Assembly (NCBI GenBank): GCA_001404055.1
Contig: CXTY01000015.1
Span: 1 to 64,000 of the forward strand
Length of the DNA: 64,000 bases
Origin: Roseibium album
Lineage (GTDB): Bacteria > Pseudomonadota > Alphaproteobacteria > Rhizobiales > Stappiaceae
Direction: 5' to 3'
A program made the translations under genes and the position numbers. Of the stretch, positions 1 through 8,033 are shown in pieces; positions within the stretch are counted from its first letter, which is position 1; every line of letters begins with the position of its first letter. The notes beneath the pieces are model-generated. The model was not told where the DNA came from and searched no databases. It worked only from the letters and a program-made list of their open reading frames with translations.

Positions 1-1530
1 GGCATCCGCAACCGCATTCGCCGTAACACTGGGAACATCGTCATCGAACGAGATGTTCGAACCAAGATCGGCGGACACCGTCGTCGTCGCCTGGTCGTTG
101 TCAAAGTCCTTGAACGAGGCGGCGGCCGCAGACATCTACACTCTATCCCTCCACGAAGCGTTTCCGATGTCGTTCGATGTATCAAGACTTTCCGGGAGAT
201 GGTCGATCTGCTGGGACTGGGTCACCGTGACATTGCCACTCCCATCGACCGAGATCCGGAAAATCTCTCCGAAGCTCGTCGTCGAGCCAACAACATCACC
301 GCTGACTATCGACAGCGTGATGTTCTCACCCTGACTGTCAAGCAGGCTGTCTGTGCCGTTGCCACCGGTGATCGCAAGCGCCCATGCGCTGAGCACAACC
401 GGGTTCGACGCAGCAGCTCCATCCGCCCCGTAGTCCGGAACAACAGCTGCAAGGAATGCAGACGCAAAGCTCGCGCTGTCCGTATCGGAAGCCACACCGA
501 TCGTGTCTGCGTCCTGCGTGACAAGCGTGATACCGGCATCCGCAACCGCATTCGCCGTAACACTGGGAACATCGTCATCGAACGAGATGTTCGAACCAAG
601 ATCGGCGGACACCGTCGTCGTCGCCTGGTCGTTGTCAAAGTCCGTGACCGTGGCCGTCGCAGAAAGCGTGACCAGACCATCCGACAAAGCAATGTTCGCG
701 TTGTCGTTCGATGTATCAAGACTTTCCGGGAGATGGTCGATCTGCTGGGACTGGGTCACCGTGACATTGCCACTCCCATCGACCGAGATCCGGAAAATCT
801 CTCCGAAGCTCGTCGTCGAGCCAACAACATCACCGCTGACTATCGACAGCGTGATGTTCTCACCCTGACTGTCAAGCAGGCTGTCTGTGCCGTTGCCACC
901 GGTGATCGCAAGCGCCCATGCGCTGAGCACAACCGGGTTCGACGCAGCAGCTCCATCCGCCCCGTAGTCCGGAACAACAGCTGCAAGGAATGCAGACGCA
1001 AAGCTCGCGCTGTCCGTATCGGAAGCCACACCGATCGTGTCTGCGTCCTGCGTGACAAGCGTGATACCGGCATCCGCAACCGCATTCGCCGTAACACTGG
1101 GAACATCGTCATCGAACGAGATGTTCGAACCAAGATCGGCGGACACCGTCGTCGTCGCCTGGTCGTTGTCAAAGTCCGTGACCGTGGCCGTCGCAGAAAG
1201 CGTGACCAGACCATCCGACAAAGCAATGTTCGCGTTGTCGTTCGATGTATCAAGACTTTCCGGGAGATGGTCGATCTGCTGGGACTGGGTCACCGTGACA
1301 TTGCCACTCCCATCGACCGAGATCCGGAAAATCTCTCCGAAGCTCGTCGTCGAGCCAACAACATCACCGCTGACTATCGACAGCGTGATGTTCTCACCCT
1401 GACTGTCAAGCAGGCTGTCTGTGCCGTTGCCACCGGTGATCGCAAGCGCCCATGCGCTGAGCACAACCGGGTTCGACGCAGCAGCTCCATCCGCCCCGTA
1501 GTCCGGAACAACAGCTGCCAGGAACGCAGT
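1..1530 (-). repeat. Three tandem near-identical 534-bp coding repeats
   Basis: The same sequence recurs with a period of exactly 534 bp (178 codons): the motif GGCATCCGCAACCGCATTCG begins at 1, 535 and 1069. Apart from the adapter-contaminated stretch at 110-168 the copies look identical; the third diverges after about 1515. On the minus strand each unit encodes one adhesin repeat (SGITLVTQDA-type start, FDNDQATTTV near the end). Because the array runs off the window edge, the true copy number is unknown and may be collapsed in the assembly. Confidence 0.93.
110..170. other. Illumina P5 adapter / repeat chimera (assembly artefact)
   Basis: Aligned without gaps to the 58-nt Illumina TruSeq universal (P5) adapter, positions 113-170 match at 45 of 58 bases. 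The other 13 bases all equal the corresponding base of the intact 534-bp repeat copies at 644-704 and 1178-1238. The stretch has the same length as the normal repeat (59 nt between the flanking AAAGTCC and GTCGTTCG), so it is a consensus mixture and not an insertion. It creates a TAG on the minus strand at 136-138 that ends the adhesin reading frame. This should be treated as sequencing or assembly error. Confidence 0.93.
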
Positions 1531-4500
1531 CTCGAACGAGGCACTTGCCGTGTCTTCGGAGGTAGGATCGCCATCCGTCTCTGCATCCTGCGTCACTAGC
1601 GTGATACCACTGTCAGAGACAGCTTCAACCTCAGCATCAGGTCCATCATCATCAAACGTGATCTGCGCGCCGATTTCGGAGGTGATCGTCTCGCGTTCGT
1701 CGTTAATTTCGACGGATGTTGTAACCGTCGTCTGGTCGCCGTCGCCGTCGGTTGCGGTTACCGCTACGGACAGGGCGCTGCCGGACAGATCAATTGCTTC
1801 GTCGTAGCTTTCACCTGTCGGCGTACCGTCATGTTGATCCGGATGGGCCAGGGACAGGTATTGTTCGACTGTGACAATGCCGGTGTCCGGGTCGATCTGA
1901 AGCGCAAAGGCAGCGTCGCCGTCAAAACCGCCTCCGACAACCTCACCGACAATCACCGAGCCATCGCCATTGATGTCGACAAGGATGATCGAAGAACCGT
2001 CTGTAACGGTCAGGTTGGACCATCCTGTATCCACAACGAACGCATACTGAAGAGAACCCTCGACTGCGGGACCATCCGCGCCAAACAAAGCGGTCGCATC
2101 CACGATGGCTTCCCCGGAAGTCCCGGAGGCAATGGCCGCGCCGCCGGTGTTTACGACGTCCGGGTCATCTCCCTTGGGTATTGTCACCAGTGTGCCCGCG
2201 GTACTGATTACCGAGGCGACACCCGTTGAGGGTGAGCCGGTGTCCGTGTCGCCCTCGTCCAGGGCCACCGGCGCATCGTCATTCACTTCAACAGTTATGA
2301 TGGGGCCGTCATCTTCAAAAATGATCTGACCACCAATGAAGGTCGATGGGGTTTCTTGTTCTTCACTGTATTCGCCAGACACGATCACCTGGTCACCATC
2401 ACCATCGGTAACCACCGCAACGACCTGCAGGTCGCTGGCATAGAGGCTCACGGCTTCGTCGTAGCTGAAATAGCCGTTTGCTGCCGCGGCTTCGGACGGA
2501 TGGTCCAGTGACAGATACTGTTCGACAGTCACAATGCCCGTGTCCGGATCGATCGACAGCGCAAAGGCCGCCTGACCATCAAAATCACCGCCCGAAACCT
2601 GACCAACAATGACCGAACCGTCTCCGTGGACATCATTAAGCGTGATGGAGGAACCGTCGGTTACCGACAGCCCTGTGAAGTCGGAGCTGAAAGAAAATGC
2701 GTATTGGATCGAATCTTCAACTGCTGGACCGTCCGCGCCAAAGAATGCGGTGACATCAAGCAGAGAGTCGCTCGTCACCGCCGAGGCGATTGCGTCACCA
2801 CCGGTGTTGACGACATCCGGATCGTCGCCTTTGGAGATAGAACCCGTGTCGATCCCAGCTGTGACGCCAGTCGAAGGTGAACTGACGTCCTGATCACCTT
2901 CGTCGAGATTTGCAACAACGTCGTAATTTAGCTCTGCGGTCGCGAGCGGGCCATCGTCATCGAAAGAAATCCGCCCACCAACAGCAACGATCGCCGTCGC
3001 TTCATCGCCGTCGTCGTCAGTCACGACGGACAGAACCCCCAGGTCACTGCCTGAAAGATCAACGGTTTCATCGTAACTGGTGCCGGTCGGCGAGCCGTCG
3101 TGCTGGTTCGGGTGCGCGAGCGACAAATATTGTTCGACTGTCACAACACCGGTATCGGGATCTATGGCCATCGCGAAGGCAGCCTGACCGTCGAATGCAC
3201 CGCCGGAGACCTGACCGACAATCACCAGGCCGTCGCCGTTTGCGTCAACCAGAATGATCGAAGAGCCGTCGGTCACCGACAGTCCGCTTGCGACCGAGGT
3301 GAAGGTAAAGGAGTACTGTGTGGAATCGACAGAAGCCGGACCGTCTGCTCCAAACACAGTGGTGAGATCCACCAGAGCAGACGCGGAACCGCCTGATGAA
3401 ATAACGACGCCGCCGGCATTTGCCACGTCCGGGTCATCGCCCTTGGTAATCGTTCCTGTATCGATCACGCTTGCAGAACTTGTTGCCGGCGATCCGACAT
3501 CCTGGTCGCCTTCATCAAGGGCGGCATTGATTTCGGCGGCGATTACAGCACTGACGGTCGGCACATCGTCGACAACGACGAACGAGAAATCACCAACGTC
3601 GGTGAAGCCCTCGGCGTCATGCGCCATGATCGGAACGCCCTCAATAATGGCGTCCACATCAGAGGCAAACTCGTGCGGGAACCCTTCCAGCAGCGTAACG
3701 ATGATATCGATTTCGCCCACTTCTTGCGGCGCGATGTCATCTGTACCGGGCGTGAAATCGATCACCAGTTCGACAACGGGAACACCGTCGGCAAGAATGA
3801 TCAATGTATGTCCGTCGGTACTGAGGTCATAGGTAAAGACAGCCGATGTGGAAACGCCAGAAACGCCCGTCGACATTTGCGAAAGGGGACCTGTGCTTCC
3901 GTTAAACGGATCGAAGACAACATCGGTAACATCTGACGTGCCAGCCTGGACCGTGGCGATGAACCGGTCGGTCTCACCGTCTTCGTCCGGTGTCGTTCCA
4001 ACACCGTCCAGATCCGGATCTTCCAGCACGCCATTTTCCGTGTCGCCGCTGGCAGGAAGCACCGAAATCACGGCAAGCGGTGCTACGGAGGCGGCGATAG
4101 AGGCCTCTTCCTGAACTTCACCCGGAAACAAATCTTCTTGTTCGAGGACCGGGAATTGAAGACCGGTGGGGCCAAGGAGATCCAGAACAGGACCAGCGTC
4201 ACCTATTCCTCCCGGGTCCAGGATAAAATTAGCTCCTGATCCGGCGGCACCTGAACTCGCAACCAGGTTGCCGTTGGGGCCAGCTGCGATATTGATCCCG
4301 CTACCGGCGAATGCGGCAATCAAAGCCTCCTGCGGGATTTCGACACCGTCGATTACAAAGGTCGGAACATTGAGAGCCGCATTTTTGATTGTCACCTCGG
4401 ATCCGTCAGGCTGGATCAAGATGAGGTCGTCACCGCTAATGATGGCATTTTCAAGCGAGAAACTCGCAGGGAGAAAAACCTGATTGTCGGCATTGGCGTT

Positions 4501-4725
4501 GATGACTGGCGGAACAGGATTTGCTCCGCCTTGCCCCGCGTTGCCTTGTGAACCGGCAGCATCTACAGGGGAGATTTCATCATCGTCAGTTTGTGCAATG
4601 ACAATACTTGCCGCATTTTGAGAATCGGTTGATGGGGCCAGCGGCTGATCTTCGGATTGATTGAATGTCTCTACCCACTCATCAGAAGTGGATTCAAAAT
4701 TGCTTTTGTTATCTTCTGTGGACAT
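136..4725 (-). CDS. Large T1SS-143/DUF5801-repeat adhesin (LapA-like), C-terminus missing
   Basis: Surface adhesin of the giant repeats-in-toxin type, probably exported by the type I system encoded just beyond. The start is ATG at 4725 (MSTEDNKSNF), preceded by GGGAG; an upstream in-frame codon at 4794 lacks a good ribosome site. Residues 80-170 form a retention-module-like segment with Ala-Ala-Gly motifs (IAAG 146-149, GAAG 159-162) resembling LapG cleavage sites. It is followed by an Asp-rich linker and six repeats: three beginning LDEGDxD and ending in a DDGP motif, then three SGITLVTQDA-type units, the last nearly identical. No Sec signal is present. The stop at 136-138 lies inside adapter-derived sequence; with normal repeat bases the frame stays open to the window edge, so the real protein is longer and its C-terminal secretion signal is not seen. 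The family call is good; the LapG-substrate role is inferred from the neighbours. Confidence 0.85.
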   Translation of the reverse strand: MSTEDNKSNFESTSDEWVETFNQSEDQPLAPSTDSQNAASIVIAQTDDDEISPVDAAGSQGNAGQGGANPVPPVINANADNQVFLPASFSLENAIISGDDLILIQPDGSEVTIKNAALNVPTFVIDGVEIPQEALIAAFAGSGINIAAGPNGNLVASSGAAGSGANFILDPGGIGDAGPVLDLLGPTGLQFPVLEQEDLFPGEVQEEASIAASVAPLAVISVLPASGDTENGVLEDPDLDGVGTTPDEDGETDRFIATVQAGTSDVTDVVFDPFNGSTGPLSQMSTGVSGVSTSAVFTYDLSTDGHTLIILADGVPVVELVIDFTPGTDDIAPQEVGEIDIIVTLLEGFPHEFASDVDAIIEGVPIMAHDAEGFTDVGDFSFVVVDDVPTVSAVIAAEINAALDEGDQDVGSPATSSASVIDTGTITKGDDPDVANAGGVVISSGGSASALVDLTTVFGADGPASVDSTQYSFTFTSVASGLSVTDGSSIILVDANGDGLVIVGQVSGGAFDGQAAFAMAIDPDTGVVTVEQYLSLAHPNQHDGSPTGTSYDETVDLSGSDLGVLSVVTDDDGDEATAIVAVGGRISFDDDGPLATAELNYDVVANLDEGDQDVSSPSTGVTAGIDTGSISKGDDPDVVNTGGDAIASAVTSDSLLDVTAFFGADGPAVEDSIQYAFSFSSDFTGLSVTDGSSITLNDVHGDGSVIVGQVSGGDFDGQAAFALSIDPDTGIVTVEQYLSLDHPSEAAAANGYFSYDEAVSLYASDLQVVAVVTDGDGDQVIVSGEYSEEQETPSTFIGGQIIFEDDGPIITVEVNDDAPVALDEGDTDTGSPSTGVASVISTAGTLVTIPKGDDPDVVNTGGAAIASGTSGEAIVDATALFGADGPAVEGSLQYAFVVDTGWSNLTVTDGSSIILVDINGDGSVIVGEVVGGGFDGDAAFALQIDPDTGIVTVEQYLSLAHPDQHDGTPTGESYDEAIDLSGSALSVAVTATDGDGDQTTVTTSVEINDERETITSEIGAQITFDDDGPDAEVEAVSDSGITLVTQDAETDGDPTSEDTASASFETAFLAAVVPDYGADGAAASNPVVLSAWALAITGGNGTDSLLDSQGENITLSIVSGDVVGSTTSFGEIFRISVDGSGNVTVTQSQQIDHLPESLDTSNDNANIALSDGLVTLSATATVTDFDNDQATTTVSADLGSNISFDDDVPSVTANAVADAGITLVTQDADTIGVASDTDSASFASAFLAAVVPDYGADGAAASNPVVLSAWALAITGGNGTDSLLDSQGENITLSIVSGDVVGSTTSFGEIFRISVDGSGNVTVTQSQQIDHLPESLDTSNDNANIALSDGLVTLSATATVTDFDNDQATTTVSADLGSNISFDDDVPSVTANAVADAGITLVTQDADTIGVASDTDSASFASAFLAAVVPDYGADGAAASNPVVLSAWALAITGGNGTDSLLDSQGENITLSIVSGDVVGSTTSFGEIFRISVDGSGNVTVTQSQQIDHLPESLDTSNDIGNASWRDRV

Positions 4726-4989
4726 CTCAATCTCCCTATTCTTAACGCAAGGTAAATCGCAAATTCCAAAATTGACAAGAATTTTTTTATACATTTGAAT
4801 AAATATTTATGCATTCTTTCAAAATTGTAATTTATCGTTTACGAATGCGCATAATTAATTATGCATAGAACTTACCATTAAATTACATAAAATTTTAGAT
4901 AAAACCTTAGGTTGCAACTCACCAAGTTTCTGAACAGGATCTTAATGCGGGCTCCGTAGCCTCGTTATCAAACGAGGAAAAGAGTCCTA
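4726..4989. promoter_or_regulatory. A+T-rich divergent promoter region, adhesin / LapG-like protease
   Basis: This 264-bp spacer between two divergent genes is far richer in A+T than its surroundings, especially 4780-4910, with runs such as TTAATTATGCATA. It must hold the promoters of both the adhesin (minus) and the protease (plus). I could not assign a clear -35/-10 pair. A ribosome site (GAGGAAAAG) precedes the protease ATG at 4990. Confidence 0.5.
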
Positions 4990-6027
4990 ATGAACCATTT
5001 TTCGCGACTGAGCTGTGCCACTGCCCTTTGTCTCTTCAGCTCATTTATTGTCAATAATGCTCAGGGTGAGATCCTTGACGATGGCGCATTATCTGACGTG
5101 GCCCTGCACCAGACACTGCACGCCGCGCCGGAGCAGAATCGCGGAAAATTGCATGTGCCGAATATGCCGTTTCCAGACCAACTTTCCGTCGGCACAGGAA
5201 GCTCGGCCAAACGATTAAGATCAAATGGTCTGCAAACCGCGCGCTTGCTGATCGCCCCGCCTGCGGCGATGAACGCAACAATTGGTCAACCTCTTCACAA
5301 AAGCGAACGCAGCCCATCAAAGAGGGTCAAGCAGCTGAGCTTCTTTGGAACCGCTGCGGTGCCATTTGCCAATATCAAATCCTCAAAGGACTGGAATCGC
5401 GTCAGACAAAGTTCGCTTGAAGGCAATTTTGCGGAAAAGTGTACGACAGCCGATTGCCATGAACGCGCGACAATTTTGAAGTCCTTTCCTCAAATGGTCG
5501 ACAATGGTTCATTTTTTGCCAAGCTGCAGAAAGCCAACCAATTGGTGAATGAGACCATTCGATATCAGGAAGACGTAGTGACATACAGGCGTCTGGATTA
5601 CTGGGCGTCATCCGACGAGATCACGCAGCGCGGCGCCGGCGATTGTGAAGACTTTGCAATCATGAAATACGGCCTGCTGCTTCAGGCAGGTGTGCCTGCA
5701 TCCAGCATGTCTCTCGTTGTCTTGAAGGATCTGGACCGGAATCTTTTCCATGCGGTTCTGGCTGTAAGCACCAACAAGGGGCATTTCATCCTCGATAACG
5801 TCGTGGACCGGGTCTACAAAGACCATGAGGTTTCCCACTATCAGCCGCTGTTTTCTTTTTCAAAGGATCGGTCGTGGCTCCATGGGACATCGATAAAATC
5901 TGCACCAAAACTGGTCTCTTCGATTTTGAACGTTTCGCCGGGCACAGACCGGCTTGCAGACGATCAGACGCCTTCCTTTTTGAATGCCCAGCAGAATTGG
6001 CCAGACCTCGTCCCCGTCGCGCGTTGA
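4990..6027 (+). CDS. Transglutaminase-like cysteine protease, LapG family (BTLCP)
   Basis: Periplasmic protease of the bacterial transglutaminase-like cysteine proteinase family. In the known Lap system LapG clips the N-terminus of the giant adhesin and releases cells from the surface. The 345-aa product begins with a signal peptide (MNHFSRLSCATALCLFSSF, cleavage near NAQG). The catalytic triad is visible: Cys219 in GAGDCEDFA, His254 in NLFHAVLAV and Asp269 in HFILDN. The start at 4990 follows GAGGAAAAG. It is transcribed divergently from the adhesin whose N-terminus carries AAG motifs, and lies next to the type I secretion operon, so the adhesin is the likely substrate. No LapD-like inhibitor receptor is encoded in the window. 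Confidence 0.9.
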   Translation: MNHFSRLSCATALCLFSSFIVNNAQGEILDDGALSDVALHQTLHAAPEQNRGKLHVPNMPFPDQLSVGTGSSAKRLRSNGLQTARLLIAPPAAMNATIGQPLHKSERSPSKRVKQLSFFGTAAVPFANIKSSKDWNRVRQSSLEGNFAEKCTTADCHERATILKSFPQMVDNGSFFAKLQKANQLVNETIRYQEDVVTYRRLDYWASSDEITQRGAGDCEDFAIMKYGLLLQAGVPASSMSLVVLKDLDRNLFHAVLAVSTNKGHFILDNVVDRVYKDHEVSHYQPLFSFSKDRSWLHGTSIKSAPKLVSSILNVSPGTDRLADDQTPSFLNAQQNWPDLVPVAR

Positions 6028-6075
6028 AAGTCTTGATGCGCCCAATTAAATCGCCATTCTGTAAGTACGGCCCGC

Positions 6076-6705
6076 TCAAGAGACGATGAAACCGAGCAAC
6101 ATCTGCTGACGCCACTCGGGTGCAATCATGGCGTTGATGTTGCCGCGAACTCGGCGTTCACTCATGCCAAGTGCAAATCCGACTGTGATCGGCCGGTTTT
6201 GATTTTCATTTAGCCGGGTAATCAATTCCTCCATGGGCGTGTCGATATGGAGCCGCAAGGACGCATTGGATTCCTGCATGCCTGGGCCTGAAAAATTGGT
6301 TCTGACATATTTCAGAAAGGCCTGGTTGGTGTATTTCAGTTGCCTGCTCAGCGACAAGACGAAGGCCGGAGACGGGCATGCATTCAGGAAGTTCTGAACG
6401 TTGCTATCGGACAACTTACCCCTGGTTTCACTGACTTGCTCAGCCAATGTGTAAACGCAAATGTGCCGCACGGCAGACGCAAGATTTTTGTCGTTGAAAT
6501 GGGCCTTTTCGATACACGCGATGATTTCGCCGACGCTCACTTGATATTCCTTGGCGATGAACTCCAGCGCGTTCCAGAACGATCGCTCCAGCCGTAATGC
6601 GCGGCGCCCCTCGGTTGTTGTGACCGCCCTGAAGAAGGGTTCCGAACCTTCGGTGCTGGCCCGATCGACCAGCTTTTCCAAGACGGACAAGAATTGGTCT
6701 GACAT
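6076..6705 (-). CDS. RHH_4-domain protein with PAS-like C-terminal half
   Basis: A 209-aa protein encoded last in the secretion operon; its ATG overlaps the HlyD stop codon (TGATG). Residues about 33-85 (LRLERSFWNALEFIAKEYQ, followed by a SVGEIIACI helix and a NLASAVRHICVYTL segment) match the alphaproteobacterial ribbon-helix-helix RHH_4 family. Residues about 107-135 (NACPSPAFVLSLSRQLKYTN) look like the start of a PAS domain. A DNA-binding or dimerisation module linked to a sensory module, translationally coupled to a type I secretion system, suggests a regulator of adhesin production or export. That role is inference. It converges on the LapG-like gene with 48 bp between them. Confidence 0.7.
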   Translation of the reverse strand: MSDQFLSVLEKLVDRASTEGSEPFFRAVTTTEGRRALRLERSFWNALEFIAKEYQVSVGEIIACIEKAHFNDKNLASAVRHICVYTLAEQVSETRGKLSDSNVQNFLNACPSPAFVLSLSRQLKYTNQAFLKYVRTNFSGPGMQESNASLRLHIDTPMEELITRLNENQNRPITVGFALGMSERRVRGNINAMIAPEWRQQMLLGFIVS

Positions 6706-8033
6706 CAGCGTTCCGTGAATGCTTCTTCACGGGCCCTGTTTACGGGTTTGAGCAAGTACTGAAGAATGGTCTTTTGCCCGGTAAGAATGTCGACGGTACA
6801 GATCATCCCGGGCGTGATATTGAACTGTCTTCCACTCCGTTCGAGATAGGCCTTGTTCGTTTTCACTCTCACCTCGAAATATGGCTCGCCGGAACGTTCA
6901 TCAACGAAGGAGTCCGGGCTTACATCAACAACCTCGCCTTCGAGGCCGCCATATATAGCAAAATCGAACGCGCTAATCTTGACCAGTGCTTCTTGCCCAG
7001 GCACGACAAACGCAACGTCCCGGGGAGAGATTCTGGCCTCCACCAGGAGTTCGTCAGATGTAGGAACTACCTCTGCCACCTGGTCGCCCGCAATGACAAA
7101 CGAACCGACGGTATGAATTTCGAGTGCGTTGATAATTCCATCGACGGGCGATCTGATATCGGTTCTTTCCACCCGGTCGGATTCTCCTTTTTCCGATTGT
7201 TCCAAAACCGACAGTTCAGCCAAAGCATCTGTTTTTTCCGTCAAGGCTTCCTGCTGGAATTTCAGGTCCAACTCTTCAAGCTGGAACCTTGCTTCGGCAA
7301 TAGCGCCTTCGATCCTTGGCAGCGATTCTTGGAGTGCATTGATCTGACCTTGAAAGTCGACCAGTTCCCGCTGAACCCGGATGATGTCTGTTTTGGCGAC
7401 AAGTCGCCTTTCCGCCATGGGGGCAAGCAGGTCCAGCTCTTCCTGGCTGATCGCAAGGCTGTTTTGCAGCCTTTCAAGATTGGCCTGCGCTTCGTTGCGT
7501 TCCTTGTCGCGCTGCAGGAGCCGCTGTTCCAGAACAGAGCGCGTGGAACGAAAAGCTCGTCGGCGTGTCTCCAACAATATGCTTTCGTTTGCACAAATTT
7601 CAGGTGCATCCCTAAAAACCGATTCCGGGCATTCCAGCGCCACCTCCGGGTTACCCGAACTTTCAACCGAGAGCCTGGCAACTTTTGTTTTCAATGCCCG
7701 CAACTTGGCTCGCACTTCTCCGAGATCGGATGTCGTTGCGGTATCGTCAAGTCGGATGATCAGATCACCTGCCTGGACGGTCTGCCCGATTTTCACGGCA
7801 ATTTCCTCAACGACGCCTTGCTCTGTGGCTTGCACCGACTGGGTTCGGGAGGCGGGAATAACCTTGCCTTCCCCGCGCGTGATCTCATCAACTTCAGTCA
7901 GGTAGGACCAGACAACAGCGCTGAACAACAGGCCGCACAAAACGAAGACCAACCGACGCGAAGTTACCGTGGCTTGCTCCGGGTTGTCGTCAATGTCTCC
8001 CGCGCTGGCGGTGTCTGGTTTCGATCTGATCAT
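6705..8033 (-). CDS. Type I secretion membrane fusion protein, HlyD family (LapC-like)
   Basis: Periplasmic adaptor linking the inner-membrane ABC exporter to TolC. The 442-aa protein has a short cytosolic N-terminus, one membrane helix (about residues 27-44, LVFVLCGLLFSAVVWSYL), a lipoyl/biotinyl-like segment (VEEIAVKIGQTVQAGDLIIR), a long coiled-coil hairpin (about 100-270), and the C-terminal beta domain ending TVDILTGQKTILQYLLKPV, typical of HlyD/LapC proteins. Its ATG overlaps the stop of the ABC transporter (ATGA), and its own stop overlaps the RHH-PAS start, indicating tight coupling in one operon. Confidence 0.94.
   Translation of the reverse strand: MIRSKPDTASAGDIDDNPEQATVTSRRLVFVLCGLLFSAVVWSYLTEVDEITRGEGKVIPASRTQSVQATEQGVVEEIAVKIGQTVQAGDLIIRLDDTATTSDLGEVRAKLRALKTKVARLSVESSGNPEVALECPESVFRDAPEICANESILLETRRRAFRSTRSVLEQRLLQRDKERNEAQANLERLQNSLAISQEELDLLAPMAERRLVAKTDIIRVQRELVDFQGQINALQESLPRIEGAIAEARFQLEELDLKFQQEALTEKTDALAELSVLEQSEKGESDRVERTDIRSPVDGIINALEIHTVGSFVIAGDQVAEVVPTSDELLVEARISPRDVAFVVPGQEALVKISAFDFAIYGGLEGEVVDVSPDSFVDERSGEPYFEVRVKTNKAYLERSGRQFNITPGMICTVDILTGQKTILQYLLKPVNRAREEAFTER

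Noticed and set aside
110..170. Insertion or recombination scar in the adhesin repeat
   Set aside because: Base-by-base agreement with adapter plus repeat, and the unchanged length, explain it fully as artefact.
199..1599. Long plus-strand frame of 466 codons in the repeat array
   Set aside because: It is the mirror of the adhesin repeats; its product is Arg-rich and itself repetitive with the same 534-bp period, and there is no ribosome site.
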